10,772 nucleotides of DNA, from positions 1-10,772 of the forward strand of contig CAITZE010000153.1 of NCBI GenBank assembly GCA_903896775.1, read 5' to 3'. Under the pieces are notes generated by a model. The model made no database searches. It worked only from the letters and a program-made list of their open reading frames with translations, and was not told where the DNA came from. A program made the position numbers and the translations under genes. This document shows positions 1-6,922 of the stretch, piece after piece. Position 1 is the first letter of the stretch. Every line of letters begins with the position of its first letter. The DNA comes from an uncultured bacterium (lineage in GTDB: Bacteria; Pseudomonadota; Alphaproteobacteria; Rhodospirillales; Rhodospirillaceae).

Positions 1-323
1 GCATAGCCGCCGAAGCCCACAACGGCGGCGGGGCGGAGTTCTTCCAGAAGTTTGCGCGCTTGCAGAAGGCCCATGCCCAACGCGAAGGCGCCTTTCAGCA
101 TTCCAGAAACGCCTTTGCCGCTGATGCCTTGGCCGCTGATGTGATGTGTGTCGATAAGTCCAAGCGTGCCCGTGTAGCCGGTGCCGCGTTTATCGGTGAC
201 GAGCGCAAGGCGGTGACCCTGGGTCAACAGTTTCTGAGCCAGTGCTTCGGCTGGGAATACGTGGCCGCCGGTGCCGCCAGCGGCCAAGACGATTAAACGT
301 CCTGAATTACGAGGTGTAATCAT
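1..323 (-). CDS. murG: MurG, UDP-GlcNAc:lipid I N-acetylglucosaminyltransferase (N-terminal part, cut by window edge)
   Basis: MurG is the peripheral inner-membrane GT-B glycosyltransferase that transfers GlcNAc from UDP-GlcNAc to lipid I, giving lipid II. The first 107 residues are visible from the ATG at 323; the rest lies left of base 1. Near the N-terminus, residues 11-29 read IVLAAGGTGGHVFPAEALA, the glycine-rich GGTGGH loop that marks MurG. Residues 62-72 (ISGQGISGKGV) and 101-107 (VVGFGGY, next codon beginning GC) match further conserved blocks of the N-terminal domain. The start is firm: the ATG overlaps the ftsW TGA as ATGA, and an AAGGA Shine-Dalgarno lies 8 bases upstream. About 250 residues of a usual 350-370 are missing because of the window limit, not because the gene is broken. 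From the usual dcw order, murC, murB, ddl, ftsQ, ftsA and ftsZ may follow to the left; that is inference. Confidence 0.97.
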   Translation of the reverse strand, partial: MITPRNSGRLIVLAAGGTGGHVFPAEALAQKLLTQGHRLALVTDKRGTGYTGTLGLIDTHHISGQGISGKGVSGMLKGAFALGMGLLQARKLLEELRPAAVVGFGGY

Positions 324-1456
324 TGCGCGCGTCCTTCCGGGTCACGGCGTCGTCGGGTAAGAGCCAGCAGCATGCCAATGCCGACACCCAGTGCCAGCAG
401 CGACGAGCCGCCATACGAAATGAAAGGAAGAGTCATGCCTTTGGTCGGCATCATGTGCAGGCTGGACGCCATGTTGATCATGGCTTGCAAGCCGAATTGA
501 ACGGCGAGGCCACCGACGGCCAGCAGCACGAACAAGTTTTCTTCGCGCGTCATCTTGGTGAGGGCGCGAATAACTAAAAAGGCGAACAAGGCGACAATCA
601 GAAGGCACAACAGGACGCCGAACTCTTCACCGGCGACGGCGAAGATGAAATCCGTATTCGCGTCGGGCAACGCTTCCTTGATGCGGCCTTCGCCGGGACC
701 GCGTCCAAACAGGCCGCCTTGCTGGAAAGCGCGCATGGCTTGCGTGACTTGGTAGCTGTCACCGACAGTGGGATCGAGAAAGCGGTCAACGCGGCTGGCG
801 ACGTGAGGGAACACGAAATAAGCGCCAACAATGCCGACGAGGCCAATTACCACGAAGAGGATGACGTAGAAGATCGGCAAGCCAGCGATGAAGAACTGCG
901 CGCACCAAACGGTAGAGACGACCAGCGTCATACCGACATCCGGCTGGCTGAGCAGGCAACCTACGACACACAGCAACAAGCCGAGCGCGATAAAGTTGCC
1001 CGGAAACTCCTCGCGCAGTTTGTGTTCAGCAAACATCCATGCAGAGACCACCGCGAAGAAAGGCTTCACGAACTCCGAAGGCTGACCGAGCGAGACAGGG
1101 CCGATGCTAAGCCAACGCCGTGCGGCGTTGATCTCAGAGCCGACGGCAAGCGTCATTAGCATCAGGATCGCAGAAATGACGAAACCAACCGCTGCGAAGC
1201 GGCGAATTTGCACCGGCGCCAGCAAGGAAACGCCGAACATGATCATGAGCATCAACGGCAAGAAAGCGAGCTGTTTACGCACGAAGTGAAAGGCATCCAG
1301 GCCGACGCGGGTTGCCGCCGCCGGGCTCGCCGCCAGATTCAATATGATGCCGATCGCAACCAGCAGAACAGTAGCGGTCAGCATCCACTTGTCTACAGTC
1401 CACCACCAACGGCCGACGGTGCTGATATCTGTGCGCGTGATTGTGCGTGCGGTCAT
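320..1456 (-). CDS. ftsW: FtsW, septal SEDS peptidoglycan glycosyltransferase
   Basis: FtsW is the polytopic inner-membrane SEDS polymerase that polymerises lipid II into glycan strands at the septum, paired with FtsI. The 378-residue product has about ten hydrophobic segments starting near residue 25. Signature blocks include QPDVG (171-175), GRGPGEGRIKEALPD (251-265), NTDFIFAVAGEEFG (267-280) and PTKGMTLPFISYGGSS (337-352). Asp269 in NTDFIF corresponds by motif to the essential Asp of SEDS polymerases (Asp297 of E. coli FtsW). The C-terminus ends right after the last membrane segment with a short basic tail, TRRRRDPEGRAQ. I chose the ATG at 1456 because it overlaps the murD TGA as ATGA and gives MTARTITRTDIS at the N-terminus. 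An in-frame ATG at 1507 would add 17 residues lying within murD and is unlikely. RodA is the paralogous alternative, but the position between murD and murG argues strongly for FtsW. Confidence 0.98.
   Translation of the reverse strand: MTARTITRTDISTVGRWWWTVDKWMLTATVLLVAIGIILNLAASPAAATRVGLDAFHFVRKQLAFLPLMLMIMFGVSLLAPVQIRRFAAVGFVISAILMLMTLAVGSEINAARRWLSIGPVSLGQPSEFVKPFFAVVSAWMFAEHKLREEFPGNFIALGLLLCVVGCLLSQPDVGMTLVVSTVWCAQFFIAGLPIFYVILFVVIGLVGIVGAYFVFPHVASRVDRFLDPTVGDSYQVTQAMRAFQQGGLFGRGPGEGRIKEALPDANTDFIFAVAGEEFGVLLCLLIVALFAFLVIRALTKMTREENLFVLLAVGGLAVQFGLQAMINMASSLHMMPTKGMTLPFISYGGSSLLALGVGIGMLLALTRRRRDPEGRAQ
332..338 (-). promoter_or_regulatory. Ribosome binding site of murG
   Basis: The minus strand reads GGAAGGA here, inside the last codons of ftsW. 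The AAGGA core ends 8 bases before the murG ATG at 323. It fixes the murG start and suggests that murG can be entered both by its own binding site and by coupling through the ATGA overlap with ftsW. Confidence 0.7.
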
Positions 1457-2874
1457 GAGCGGGCTCTCTGTGCGTCGGGCGTCAAGGCGGCAGAGCCATG
1501 AGGCCATAATTTCAAAACCGTGGAACGGAAGACGTCGCCGCGATGCTCGAAGCTTTTGAACATGTCCCAGGAAGCGCAGGCTGGGGACAGCAGCACCGTT
1601 GCGCCGGGCAGCTTCTCGGCCAGCGCAATCTTGCCGGCGCTCTCAATGGCGGATTCCATGTCGGTGTAACGCGCGAAGGAAACTTTGTCCTTCAATGCGC
1701 CGGCAAATTCTTCAGCGGCTTCGCCGATCAAGAAAGCGTGTCGAACGCGTGAGAACAGCGGCGCTAGTGACGTAATGCCACCCTCTTTCGATTGTCCGCC
1801 GGCGATCCAGTAGATGTTTTGGTAGCAAAGCAGGGCTTTCTCGGTTGCATCGGCGTTGGTGGCCTTGCTGTCGTTGACGAACGACACATTATTCACGACT
1901 GACACCAACTCCTGGCGGTGCTTAAGGCCTGGGAAGGTCTTGAGGCCGGAAGCGATTAAGCTGGCGGGAATTCCTTGCGATAAAGCTGCCGCCGTCGCTG
2001 CCGCCGCGTTTTGCCAGTTATGTGCGCCGGGAAGACGCGGCACCTGACGGAGATCGAGGATCGGAGAAGGCTGTCCTTCGGTTGCGTCGACCAGCACGCC
2101 ATCCACAACATAGACACCATGGGCAACCGCACGCTTAACGGAGATCGGTACAACGCGATGTAAACCATCGCCGATCAAGGCTTCGTAAAGTGCGGCGCTG
2201 TGTTCGTCGTCGATACCGATGATGGCTGTGCGCGGTGCGCGTTGGTTTGCAAAAATACGGCGTTTGGCAGCAATGTAGCCGTCCATCCCGCCGTGACGAT
2301 CCAAATGGTCCGGCGTGATATTCAGCAGCACAGCGGCATCACAAGCCAGATGCGGCACCAGTTCCAGCTGATAAGACGAAAGCTCCAGTACGTAAGTGCC
2401 GCCTTTTCCTAGAGGCTCTAAATCAAGAGCGGGAATGCCAAGGTTACCGCCGACAGCGACTTTGCGTCCGGCGTTTTGGAACAAGTGTGCGGTGAGGGCG
2501 GTCGTAGTGGATTTACCGTTTGTACCGGTGATCGCGACCACAGCCGCTTCCGGCTGAGCTTCGAGAAGCAAATCTACGTCGCAGACCAATGGAACGTGCG
2601 CCGCGTGCGCTTTCACGGAAAGCGCGTGAGCTTTGGGGAATGAGTGCGGTACGCCCGGGCTCCAGATAATCGCCCGGGCGCCGTCCAAATTCATGGACGC
2701 GCCGTCGAACGCGGCAAAACCCTTCGCCATGGCTTCGTTGAGCGACGCGGCTTTGTCGTCCCAGACTTCGACCTTCGCACCGCCGGCGCGCAAAGACGCA
2801 GCCGCTGACAGACCTGATTTACCCAGGCCCATCACGACGACGCGCTCGCCAGCATATTGCGGGGTCGGAACCAT
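1453..2874 (-). CDS. murD: MurD, UDP-N-acetylmuramoyl-L-alanine:D-glutamate ligase
   Basis: MurD is the cytoplasmic ATP-dependent ligase that adds D-Glu to UDP-MurNAc-L-Ala, the second residue of the stem peptide. The 473-residue product has the three Mur ligase domains. An N-terminal Rossmann-like domain carries GLGKSG (16-21). The central ATPase domain carries TGTNGKSTT (116-124), GGNLG (142-146), SSYQL (166-170), NITPDHLDRH (185-194) and Lys204 in YIAAKRRIF, the lysine normally carbamylated. The C-terminal domain carries NDSKATN (334-340) and SPACASWDMFKSFEHRGDVF (430-449). E. coli MurD is 438 residues, so this one is slightly longer; part of the excess is a short C-terminal extension after residue 458. 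The start is the ATG at 2874, giving MVPTPQYAGERVVVMGLG, 8 bases after the mraY stop. The frame stays open upstream to an ATG at 2970, but those 32 residues overlap mraY and look non-homologous. The stop overlaps the ftsW ATG. Confidence 0.98.
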   Translation of the reverse strand: MVPTPQYAGERVVVMGLGKSGLSAAASLRAGGAKVEVWDDKAASLNEAMAKGFAAFDGASMNLDGARAIIWSPGVPHSFPKAHALSVKAHAAHVPLVCDVDLLLEAQPEAAVVAITGTNGKSTTTALTAHLFQNAGRKVAVGGNLGIPALDLEPLGKGGTYVLELSSYQLELVPHLACDAAVLLNITPDHLDRHGGMDGYIAAKRRIFANQRAPRTAIIGIDDEHSAALYEALIGDGLHRVVPISVKRAVAHGVYVVDGVLVDATEGQPSPILDLRQVPRLPGAHNWQNAAAATAAALSQGIPASLIASGLKTFPGLKHRQELVSVVNNVSFVNDSKATNADATEKALLCYQNIYWIAGGQSKEGGITSLAPLFSRVRHAFLIGEAAEEFAGALKDKVSFARYTDMESAIESAGKIALAEKLPGATVLLSPACASWDMFKSFEHRGDVFRSTVLKLWPHGSAALTPDAQRARS

Positions 2875-2882
2875 AAGAGCGG

Positions 2883-3965
2883 CTACCTCAACTTCAACGT
2901 GGCGAGACCAGCCACGGCAAGAATGAATGCGATGATCCAGAAGCGGATGACGACGGTGGACTCCGCCCAACCTTTTTCTTCGTAGTGATGATGCAGCGGC
3001 GCCATGCGGAACACGCGCTTGCCCGTCAACTTGAAGGAGGCGACTTGGACGATTACCGAGACCGTTTCCAGCACGAACAATCCGCCGACAATCCCGAGCA
3101 CGATTTCATGTTTTGTGACGACCGCAACCGAACCTAGGGCGCCGCCCATGGCGAGCGATCCAGTGTCGCCCATGAACACCATGGCCGGCGGTGCGTTGAA
3201 CCAGAGGAAGCCAAGGCCCGCGCCCACTACAGCGCCACAGAAAACCGCGAGCTCGCCGGCACCGGGCACGTAGTTAACTTGCAGGTAGTTGGCGAACACC
3301 AGATTGCCGATGAGGTAGGCGATGATGACAAACACGCCGGAGGCAATCATCACGGGCACAATCGCGAGACCATCGAGGCCATCGGTAAGGTTGACCGAGT
3401 TGGCCGCGCCCACCATGACGAAGATGCCAAAGGGGATATAGAATAAGCCGAGATCGAACAGCACGTCCTTGAAGAAGGGCACAGCCAAACGATCATGCAA
3501 GACCGGCGTGCTCAGCGCGCTGATCCAGTAAACGGCGATGCCGGCGACAACAATTTCTGCGACCAGCTTCAGCCGGCCTTTGAGTCCGCCCACGGAGCGT
3601 TTGGTTACCTTGAGATAATCGTCCATGAAACCGATGAAGCCGTAGCTCATGGTTACGAACAGGGCGATCCAAACGTAATGATTGCTGAGGTCAGCCCACA
3701 GCAATGTAGCGATGCCGATACCGAGCAGCATCATCACACCGCCCATGGTTGGTGTGCCTTGCTTGACTAAGTGGCTCTGCGGACCATCGGTGCGAATGGG
3801 CTGGCCGTAGCCCTGTTTCGATTTCAGCCAGCGGATGATTGCAGGGCCGAACACGAAGGCGACGATCAGCGCAGTCAAAACCGAGCCACCCGCCCGGAAC
3901 GTCAGATAGCGAAAGACGTTAAGGACGTTGAACTGGCTTGAGAGTTCGGACAGCAAATAAAGCAT
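2883..3965 (-). CDS. mraY: MraY, phospho-N-acetylmuramoyl-pentapeptide transferase
   Basis: MraY is the integral membrane enzyme that transfers phospho-MurNAc-pentapeptide from UDP to undecaprenyl phosphate, making lipid I and releasing UMP. The 360 residues equal the length of E. coli MraY. About ten hydrophobic segments alternate with conserved cytoplasmic loops: GQPIRTDGPQSHLVKQGTPT (54-73), FMDDYLKV (113-120) with the Asp115-Asp116 pair, NSVNLTDGLDGLA (189-201), GDTGS (266-270, with the Mg-binding Asp267) and PLHHHYEEKGW (323-333). All catalytic motifs are intact. The start ATG lies 15 bases after the murF TAG. The upstream sequence AGGGGGAAG, which partly overlaps that stop codon, can serve as a ribosome binding site. 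A GGGGG run ends 11 bases before the ATG, so the site is only moderately good and coupling to murF translation is likely. Confidence 0.99.
   Translation of the reverse strand: MLYLLSELSSQFNVLNVFRYLTFRAGGSVLTALIVAFVFGPAIIRWLKSKQGYGQPIRTDGPQSHLVKQGTPTMGGVMMLLGIGIATLLWADLSNHYVWIALFVTMSYGFIGFMDDYLKVTKRSVGGLKGRLKLVAEIVVAGIAVYWISALSTPVLHDRLAVPFFKDVLFDLGLFYIPFGIFVMVGAANSVNLTDGLDGLAIVPVMIASGVFVIIAYLIGNLVFANYLQVNYVPGAGELAVFCGAVVGAGLGFLWFNAPPAMVFMGDTGSLAMGGALGSVAVVTKHEIVLGIVGGLFVLETVSVIVQVASFKLTGKRVFRMAPLHHHYEEKGWAESTVVIRFWIIAFILAVAGLATLKLR
2885..2889 (-). promoter_or_regulatory. Ribosome binding site of murD
   Basis: GAGGT on the minus strand lies in the last codons of mraY, 10 bases before the ATG at 2874. 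The spacing is a little long but acceptable. It supports that start over the in-frame ATG at 2970. Confidence 0.55.
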
Positions 3966-3980
3966 TGTGCTCGCTTCCCC

Positions 3981-5456
3981 CTAGTGACCGTTGGCCGCAC
4001 GCGCCGACGGCGTCTTATTTGTCGTATCAAGCGCCAAGAGAGCAGCAACAACGCGCTCCATATGGCTGCTGTGAGATCCTTTAATCGCGACGACATCGCC
4101 CGCATGCACCGCGGCCGCGACCAAGGGCGCGAGCGCCTGAGAGTCCGCTGCATGGCCGCCGCGCATCGCCGGCGGCAACGCTTTGTGCAAACTTTCCATC
4201 AGCGGGCCGGCGGTGAAGACGATGTCGATTTCAGCGGCCTTGAGGCTGGGTGCGAGGCCTGCATGCAATGCTGCAGCGCTGCTCCCCAGCTCCAGCATGT
4301 CGCCCAACACCATGATCAAGCGGCCGCCGCCGTCTGTGCCAAGGGTACCGTGCACAGGTTGATGCATCTGGGCCAAAGTTTCTGCCAGCACACGTACGGC
4401 GGCGGGGCTGGCGTTATAGCTTTCATCAACGACGAGAATATCGCCGCCGGAAACCGGCACATGTTTACGCGCGCCACGGCCTTCAGGCGCATCGAGTTTG
4501 GAAAGTGCACCAGCGGCTTTATGAAAGTCTGCACCGACCGCGCGCACAGCTGCGATTGCCGCGACACTATTCAGAGCCCAATGACGACCGCTCACAATCA
4601 TGTCGTAAGTGATGCGCTCGCCGTCGAACTCGGCGGCCACTTGCGTGCCATCTGGCGTTAGCGACCACGACACAAGACGGGCGATGGAATCGCCGCTGGT
4701 TCCGAAGCTAACAATGTTCTTGCAGTTATATGTTTTGGCAGCAGCCAGAATGCGTACATACCACGCGTTGTCGCGCGGCAATACGACACTGCCATTGGGC
4801 TCAAGGCCAGCCATGATCGCGGCTTTTTCATCAGCGATCTCTGCGACTGAATTGAAGAACTCTAAATGTGCGGCTTCAACGGTCGTGATGATAGCAGCGT
4901 GCGGGCGCACCATCTGCGACAGCGGCGCAATTTCGCCAGCGTGATTCATGCCGAGTTCAAACACGCCAAAAGCCGCATCGGCGGGCATGCGTGCAAGACT
5001 GAGCGGCACACCCCAATGATTATTGAGATTGCCTTCAGTCGCATGCGTTTTGCCCAGCATGCTCAAGCCAAGCTTGAGTGCTTCTTTGGTCCCGGTCTTG
5101 CCGACGCTGCCGGTGACAGCGATGATTTTCGCGTTGGTACGCGCGCGAGACGCTTTTGCAAGATTTTGCAACGCTGCAAACGTATCCTTAACCATTACCA
5201 GGCGATTATGGTATTCGCCGGAATCCTTGATCTCGCTGTGTACGAGTGCGGCAGAGGCGCCTTGCTTCAGTGCGGCAAGGGCATAGGCATGGCCGTCGAA
5301 ACTCTGCCCCTTCAAGGCAACAAACAAATCACCGCTTTTCACGCTGCGGCTATCGATGGACACGCCATTGGCTGTCCACGTGCCAGCACAGATTCCGTTT
5401 GTCGCTTTGATAACTTCTTCCGATGTCCAGAGACTCATTTTTTCCTGGGCGCTCAT
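3981..5456 (-). CDS. murF: MurF, UDP-MurNAc-tripeptide:D-alanyl-D-alanine ligase
   Basis: MurF is the cytoplasmic ATP-dependent ligase that adds D-Ala-D-Ala to UDP-MurNAc-L-Ala-D-Glu-meso-DAP and so completes the pentapeptide used by MraY. The 491 residues show the Mur ligase layout: an N-terminal domain with DSRSVKSGDLFVALKG (35-50), and an ATPase domain with TGSVGKTGTKE (115-125), EGNLNNHWGVP (141-151) and ELGMNHAGEI (167-176). Further on are DESYNASP (344-351) in the last part of the central/C-terminal region, GDMLELG (385-391) and KGSHSSHME (459-467). The P-loop has GKTGT where many family members have GKTST. A Gly-rich stretch at about 366-379 looks like a loop insertion (E. coli MurF is 452 residues). 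The ATG at 5456 overlaps the murE TGA as ATGA and has GGAGG 7 bases upstream. A second in-frame ATG at 5438 (residue 7) also has AGGA close upstream and is a possible alternative. Confidence 0.98.
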   Translation of the reverse strand: MSAQEKMSLWTSEEVIKATNGICAGTWTANGVSIDSRSVKSGDLFVALKGQSFDGHAYALAALKQGASAALVHSEIKDSGEYHNRLVMVKDTFAALQNLAKASRARTNAKIIAVTGSVGKTGTKEALKLGLSMLGKTHATEGNLNNHWGVPLSLARMPADAAFGVFELGMNHAGEIAPLSQMVRPHAAIITTVEAAHLEFFNSVAEIADEKAAIMAGLEPNGSVVLPRDNAWYVRILAAAKTYNCKNIVSFGTSGDSIARLVSWSLTPDGTQVAAEFDGERITYDMIVSGRHWALNSVAAIAAVRAVGADFHKAAGALSKLDAPEGRGARKHVPVSGGDILVVDESYNASPAAVRVLAETLAQMHQPVHGTLGTDGGGRLIMVLGDMLELGSSAAALHAGLAPSLKAAEIDIVFTAGPLMESLHKALPPAMRGGHAADSQALAPLVAAAVHAGDVVAIKGSHSSHMERVVAALLALDTTNKTPSARAANGH

Positions 5457-6922
5457 GACCGCGCCTCCAAGATCTGGCGCACCACATCGGCGTCATTAAA
5501 GGGAATGACTTTTGTGCCGATAATCTGACCGGTCTCATGACCTTTGCCGGCAACTAACAGAACATCGCCGACGGAAAGAGCTTCAACAGCGGCAGCAATG
5601 GCTTCGGCGCGGTCGCCGATTTCCACGGCGCTCGGACAACCTTGCAGAACTTCGCTGCGGATCGTCGCGGCATTCTCTGAACGCGGATTGTCGTCGGTAA
5701 CGTAAATCACATCGGCGAGGCGGTTCGCGACTTCGCCCATCAACCGACGTTTGCCTTTATCACGATCACCGCCGCATCCGAACACTACCGCAAGTTTGCC
5801 AGTGGCATGAGGACGCAAGGCATTCAATACGGTCTCAAGCGCGTCGGGGGTGTGGGCGTAGTCGACATATATAGGTGCGTCACCTTTGAGTACGGCGCGT
5901 TCAAGGCGTCCTGTAACCCCGTGCAGATGTTCAAGCGCCGCAACCGCAGCAGCGGGATCAGCCCCGCCGGCAATGGCGAAACCTAAAGCGCACAGCGCGT
6001 TGGCGACTTGGAAAGTGCCGGCGAGCGGCAAGCGCACGCGATAGTTCTTTTCGAGAACAATAAGATCCAACATTTGCGTGGCGCCATCGATCTGCACAGT
6101 AACGAGTTGCAGCTCAACGCCGGCCTTGCCGTAACGCAAAAGGCGATGACCGCGCAGCATGCAGGCCGTTTCAAAGGCGGCATATTCGGAGCTGTCGGCG
6201 TTCAAAACTGCCGTGCCGCCATCGACCATGACGTCGGAAAACAGACGTAGCTTGGCAGCCATGTAAGCAGCCATTGAGCCGTGATAATCCAAATGATCGC
6301 GAGTCATGTTGGTGAAGCCGGCGATGGAGATTTTAACGCCATCAACGCGGAACTGGTGCAAGCCGTGGCTCGAGGCTTCCATGGCGAGATGCGTTATGCC
6401 GCGTTGGGCCATATCCGCCAGCAGCGTGTGCAGTTTGGCGGCATCGGGTGTCGTCAGGCTGCCATCGACGTGCAGACCAGGACCGAAAGCGCCAAGGGTT
6501 CCGATGTAGCCCGCGCGGAAGCCGAGCTGAGTCCAAATCTGTTGTGTAAAGTGGGCGACCGAGGTTTTTCCGTTCGTACCGGTCACGGCAGCAACCGTCT
6601 CAGGCTGCACGCCAAAAAAGCGCGCGGCCATCAAAGCAAAGCGCCTGCGGGGATTGCTATCAGTGATCAGGCGGACAACATTTCCGGCGCTGTCCGCGCG
6701 ATTGGCGGCGAGGTCAGTTCCCGGCGGAGCGAGCACGGCGGTCGCGCCGCGCTTCACGGCGTCGGAAATATAACTGCGGCCGTCGAGCGTCGCGCCGGGC
6801 AGGGCGGCGAACAGGAATCCCGGACGCACGGCGCGCGAGTCCGCCGTCAGCCCGGTGATATCCAGATCCTTCAACGCGCGTTGATCCATCCCTAATTCCT
6901 CAAGCAGTTCACTCAGGCGCAC
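5453..6922 (-). CDS. murE: MurE, UDP-MurNAc-L-Ala-D-Glu:meso-diaminopimelate ligase
   Basis: MurE is the cytoplasmic ATP-dependent ligase that adds the third stem-peptide residue. DNPR at residues 411-414 (in YVTDDNPRSE) is the motif that selects meso-diaminopimelate over L-lysine, so the substrate can be inferred. Other landmarks, numbered from the GTG at 6922, are DSRAVRPG (28-35), the P-loop TGTNGKTS (114-121), MTRDHLDYHG (206-215), Lys224 in YMAAKLRLF (the position of the carbamylated lysine in E. coli MurE), GTFQVANALCA (302-312), DYAHTPDALE (354-363) and GKGHE (459-463). The 489 residues are close to the 495 of E. coli. I prefer the inner GTG at 6922 (MRLSELLEELG) because it matches the usual family N-terminus and has GGTGGGGG 5 bases upstream. 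A GTG at 6934 would add four residues and has no clear binding site. Either start overlaps the ftsI stop, by 14 or 26 bases. The stop overlaps the murF start as ATGA. Confidence 0.98.
   Translation of the reverse strand: MRLSELLEELGMDQRALKDLDITGLTADSRAVRPGFLFAALPGATLDGRSYISDAVKRGATAVLAPPGTDLAANRADSAGNVVRLITDSNPRRRFALMAARFFGVQPETVAAVTGTNGKTSVAHFTQQIWTQLGFRAGYIGTLGAFGPGLHVDGSLTTPDAAKLHTLLADMAQRGITHLAMEASSHGLHQFRVDGVKISIAGFTNMTRDHLDYHGSMAAYMAAKLRLFSDVMVDGGTAVLNADSSEYAAFETACMLRGHRLLRYGKAGVELQLVTVQIDGATQMLDLIVLEKNYRVRLPLAGTFQVANALCALGFAIAGGADPAAAVAALEHLHGVTGRLERAVLKGDAPIYVDYAHTPDALETVLNALRPHATGKLAVVFGCGGDRDKGKRRLMGEVANRLADVIYVTDDNPRSENAATIRSEVLQGCPSAVEIGDRAEAIAAAVEALSVGDVLLVAGKGHETGQIIGTKVIPFNDADVVRQILEARS
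5464..5468 (-). promoter_or_regulatory. Ribosome binding site of murF
   Basis: A perfect GGAGG on the minus strand sits in the last codons of murE, 7 bases before the ATG at 5456. It favours that start over the inner ATG at 5438, which has its own weaker AGGA. Confidence 0.75.

Noticed and set aside
1457..1507. Upstream extension of the ftsW frame to an ATG at 1507
   Set aside because: It would place 17 extra residues within murD; the ATGA overlap at 1456 and the resulting N-terminus are typical.
2607..2625. Inverted repeat GCGCTTT/AAAGCGC with a 5-base loop
   Set aside because: It lies inside murD, encodes ordinary residues, and has no T tract after it on the coding strand, so it is not a convincing terminator.
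2653..2679. Two GCCCGGGC palindromes separated by 11 bases, able to pair as a hairpin
   Set aside because: They encode conserved MurD residues in the ARAIIWSPGV region; GC-rich codons explain them, and no regulatory context is seen.
2875..2970. Upstream extension of the murD frame to an ATG at 2970
   Set aside because: The extra 32 residues are His/Arg-rich, overlap the mraY C-terminus in another frame, and do not resemble a MurD N-terminus. The ATG at 2874 gives the expected start.
3984..4661. Plus-strand open frame of 225 codons opposite murF
   Set aside because: It lies fully antisense to the conserved murF gene, has a composition skewed to Arg, His, Ala and Cys, and has no recognisable domain. 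It is a by-product of high GC third positions on the coding strand.
4866..5528. Plus-strand open frame of 220 codons opposite murF and the end of murE
   Set aside because: It is antisense across the murF/murE junction and shows no family motif or protein-like pattern; MurF and MurE motifs on the other strand explain the sequence.
6281..6895. Plus-strand open frame of 204 codons opposite murE
   Set aside because: It mirrors the intact murE frame, is rich in Arg, Gly, Ala and Gln, and has no motif.
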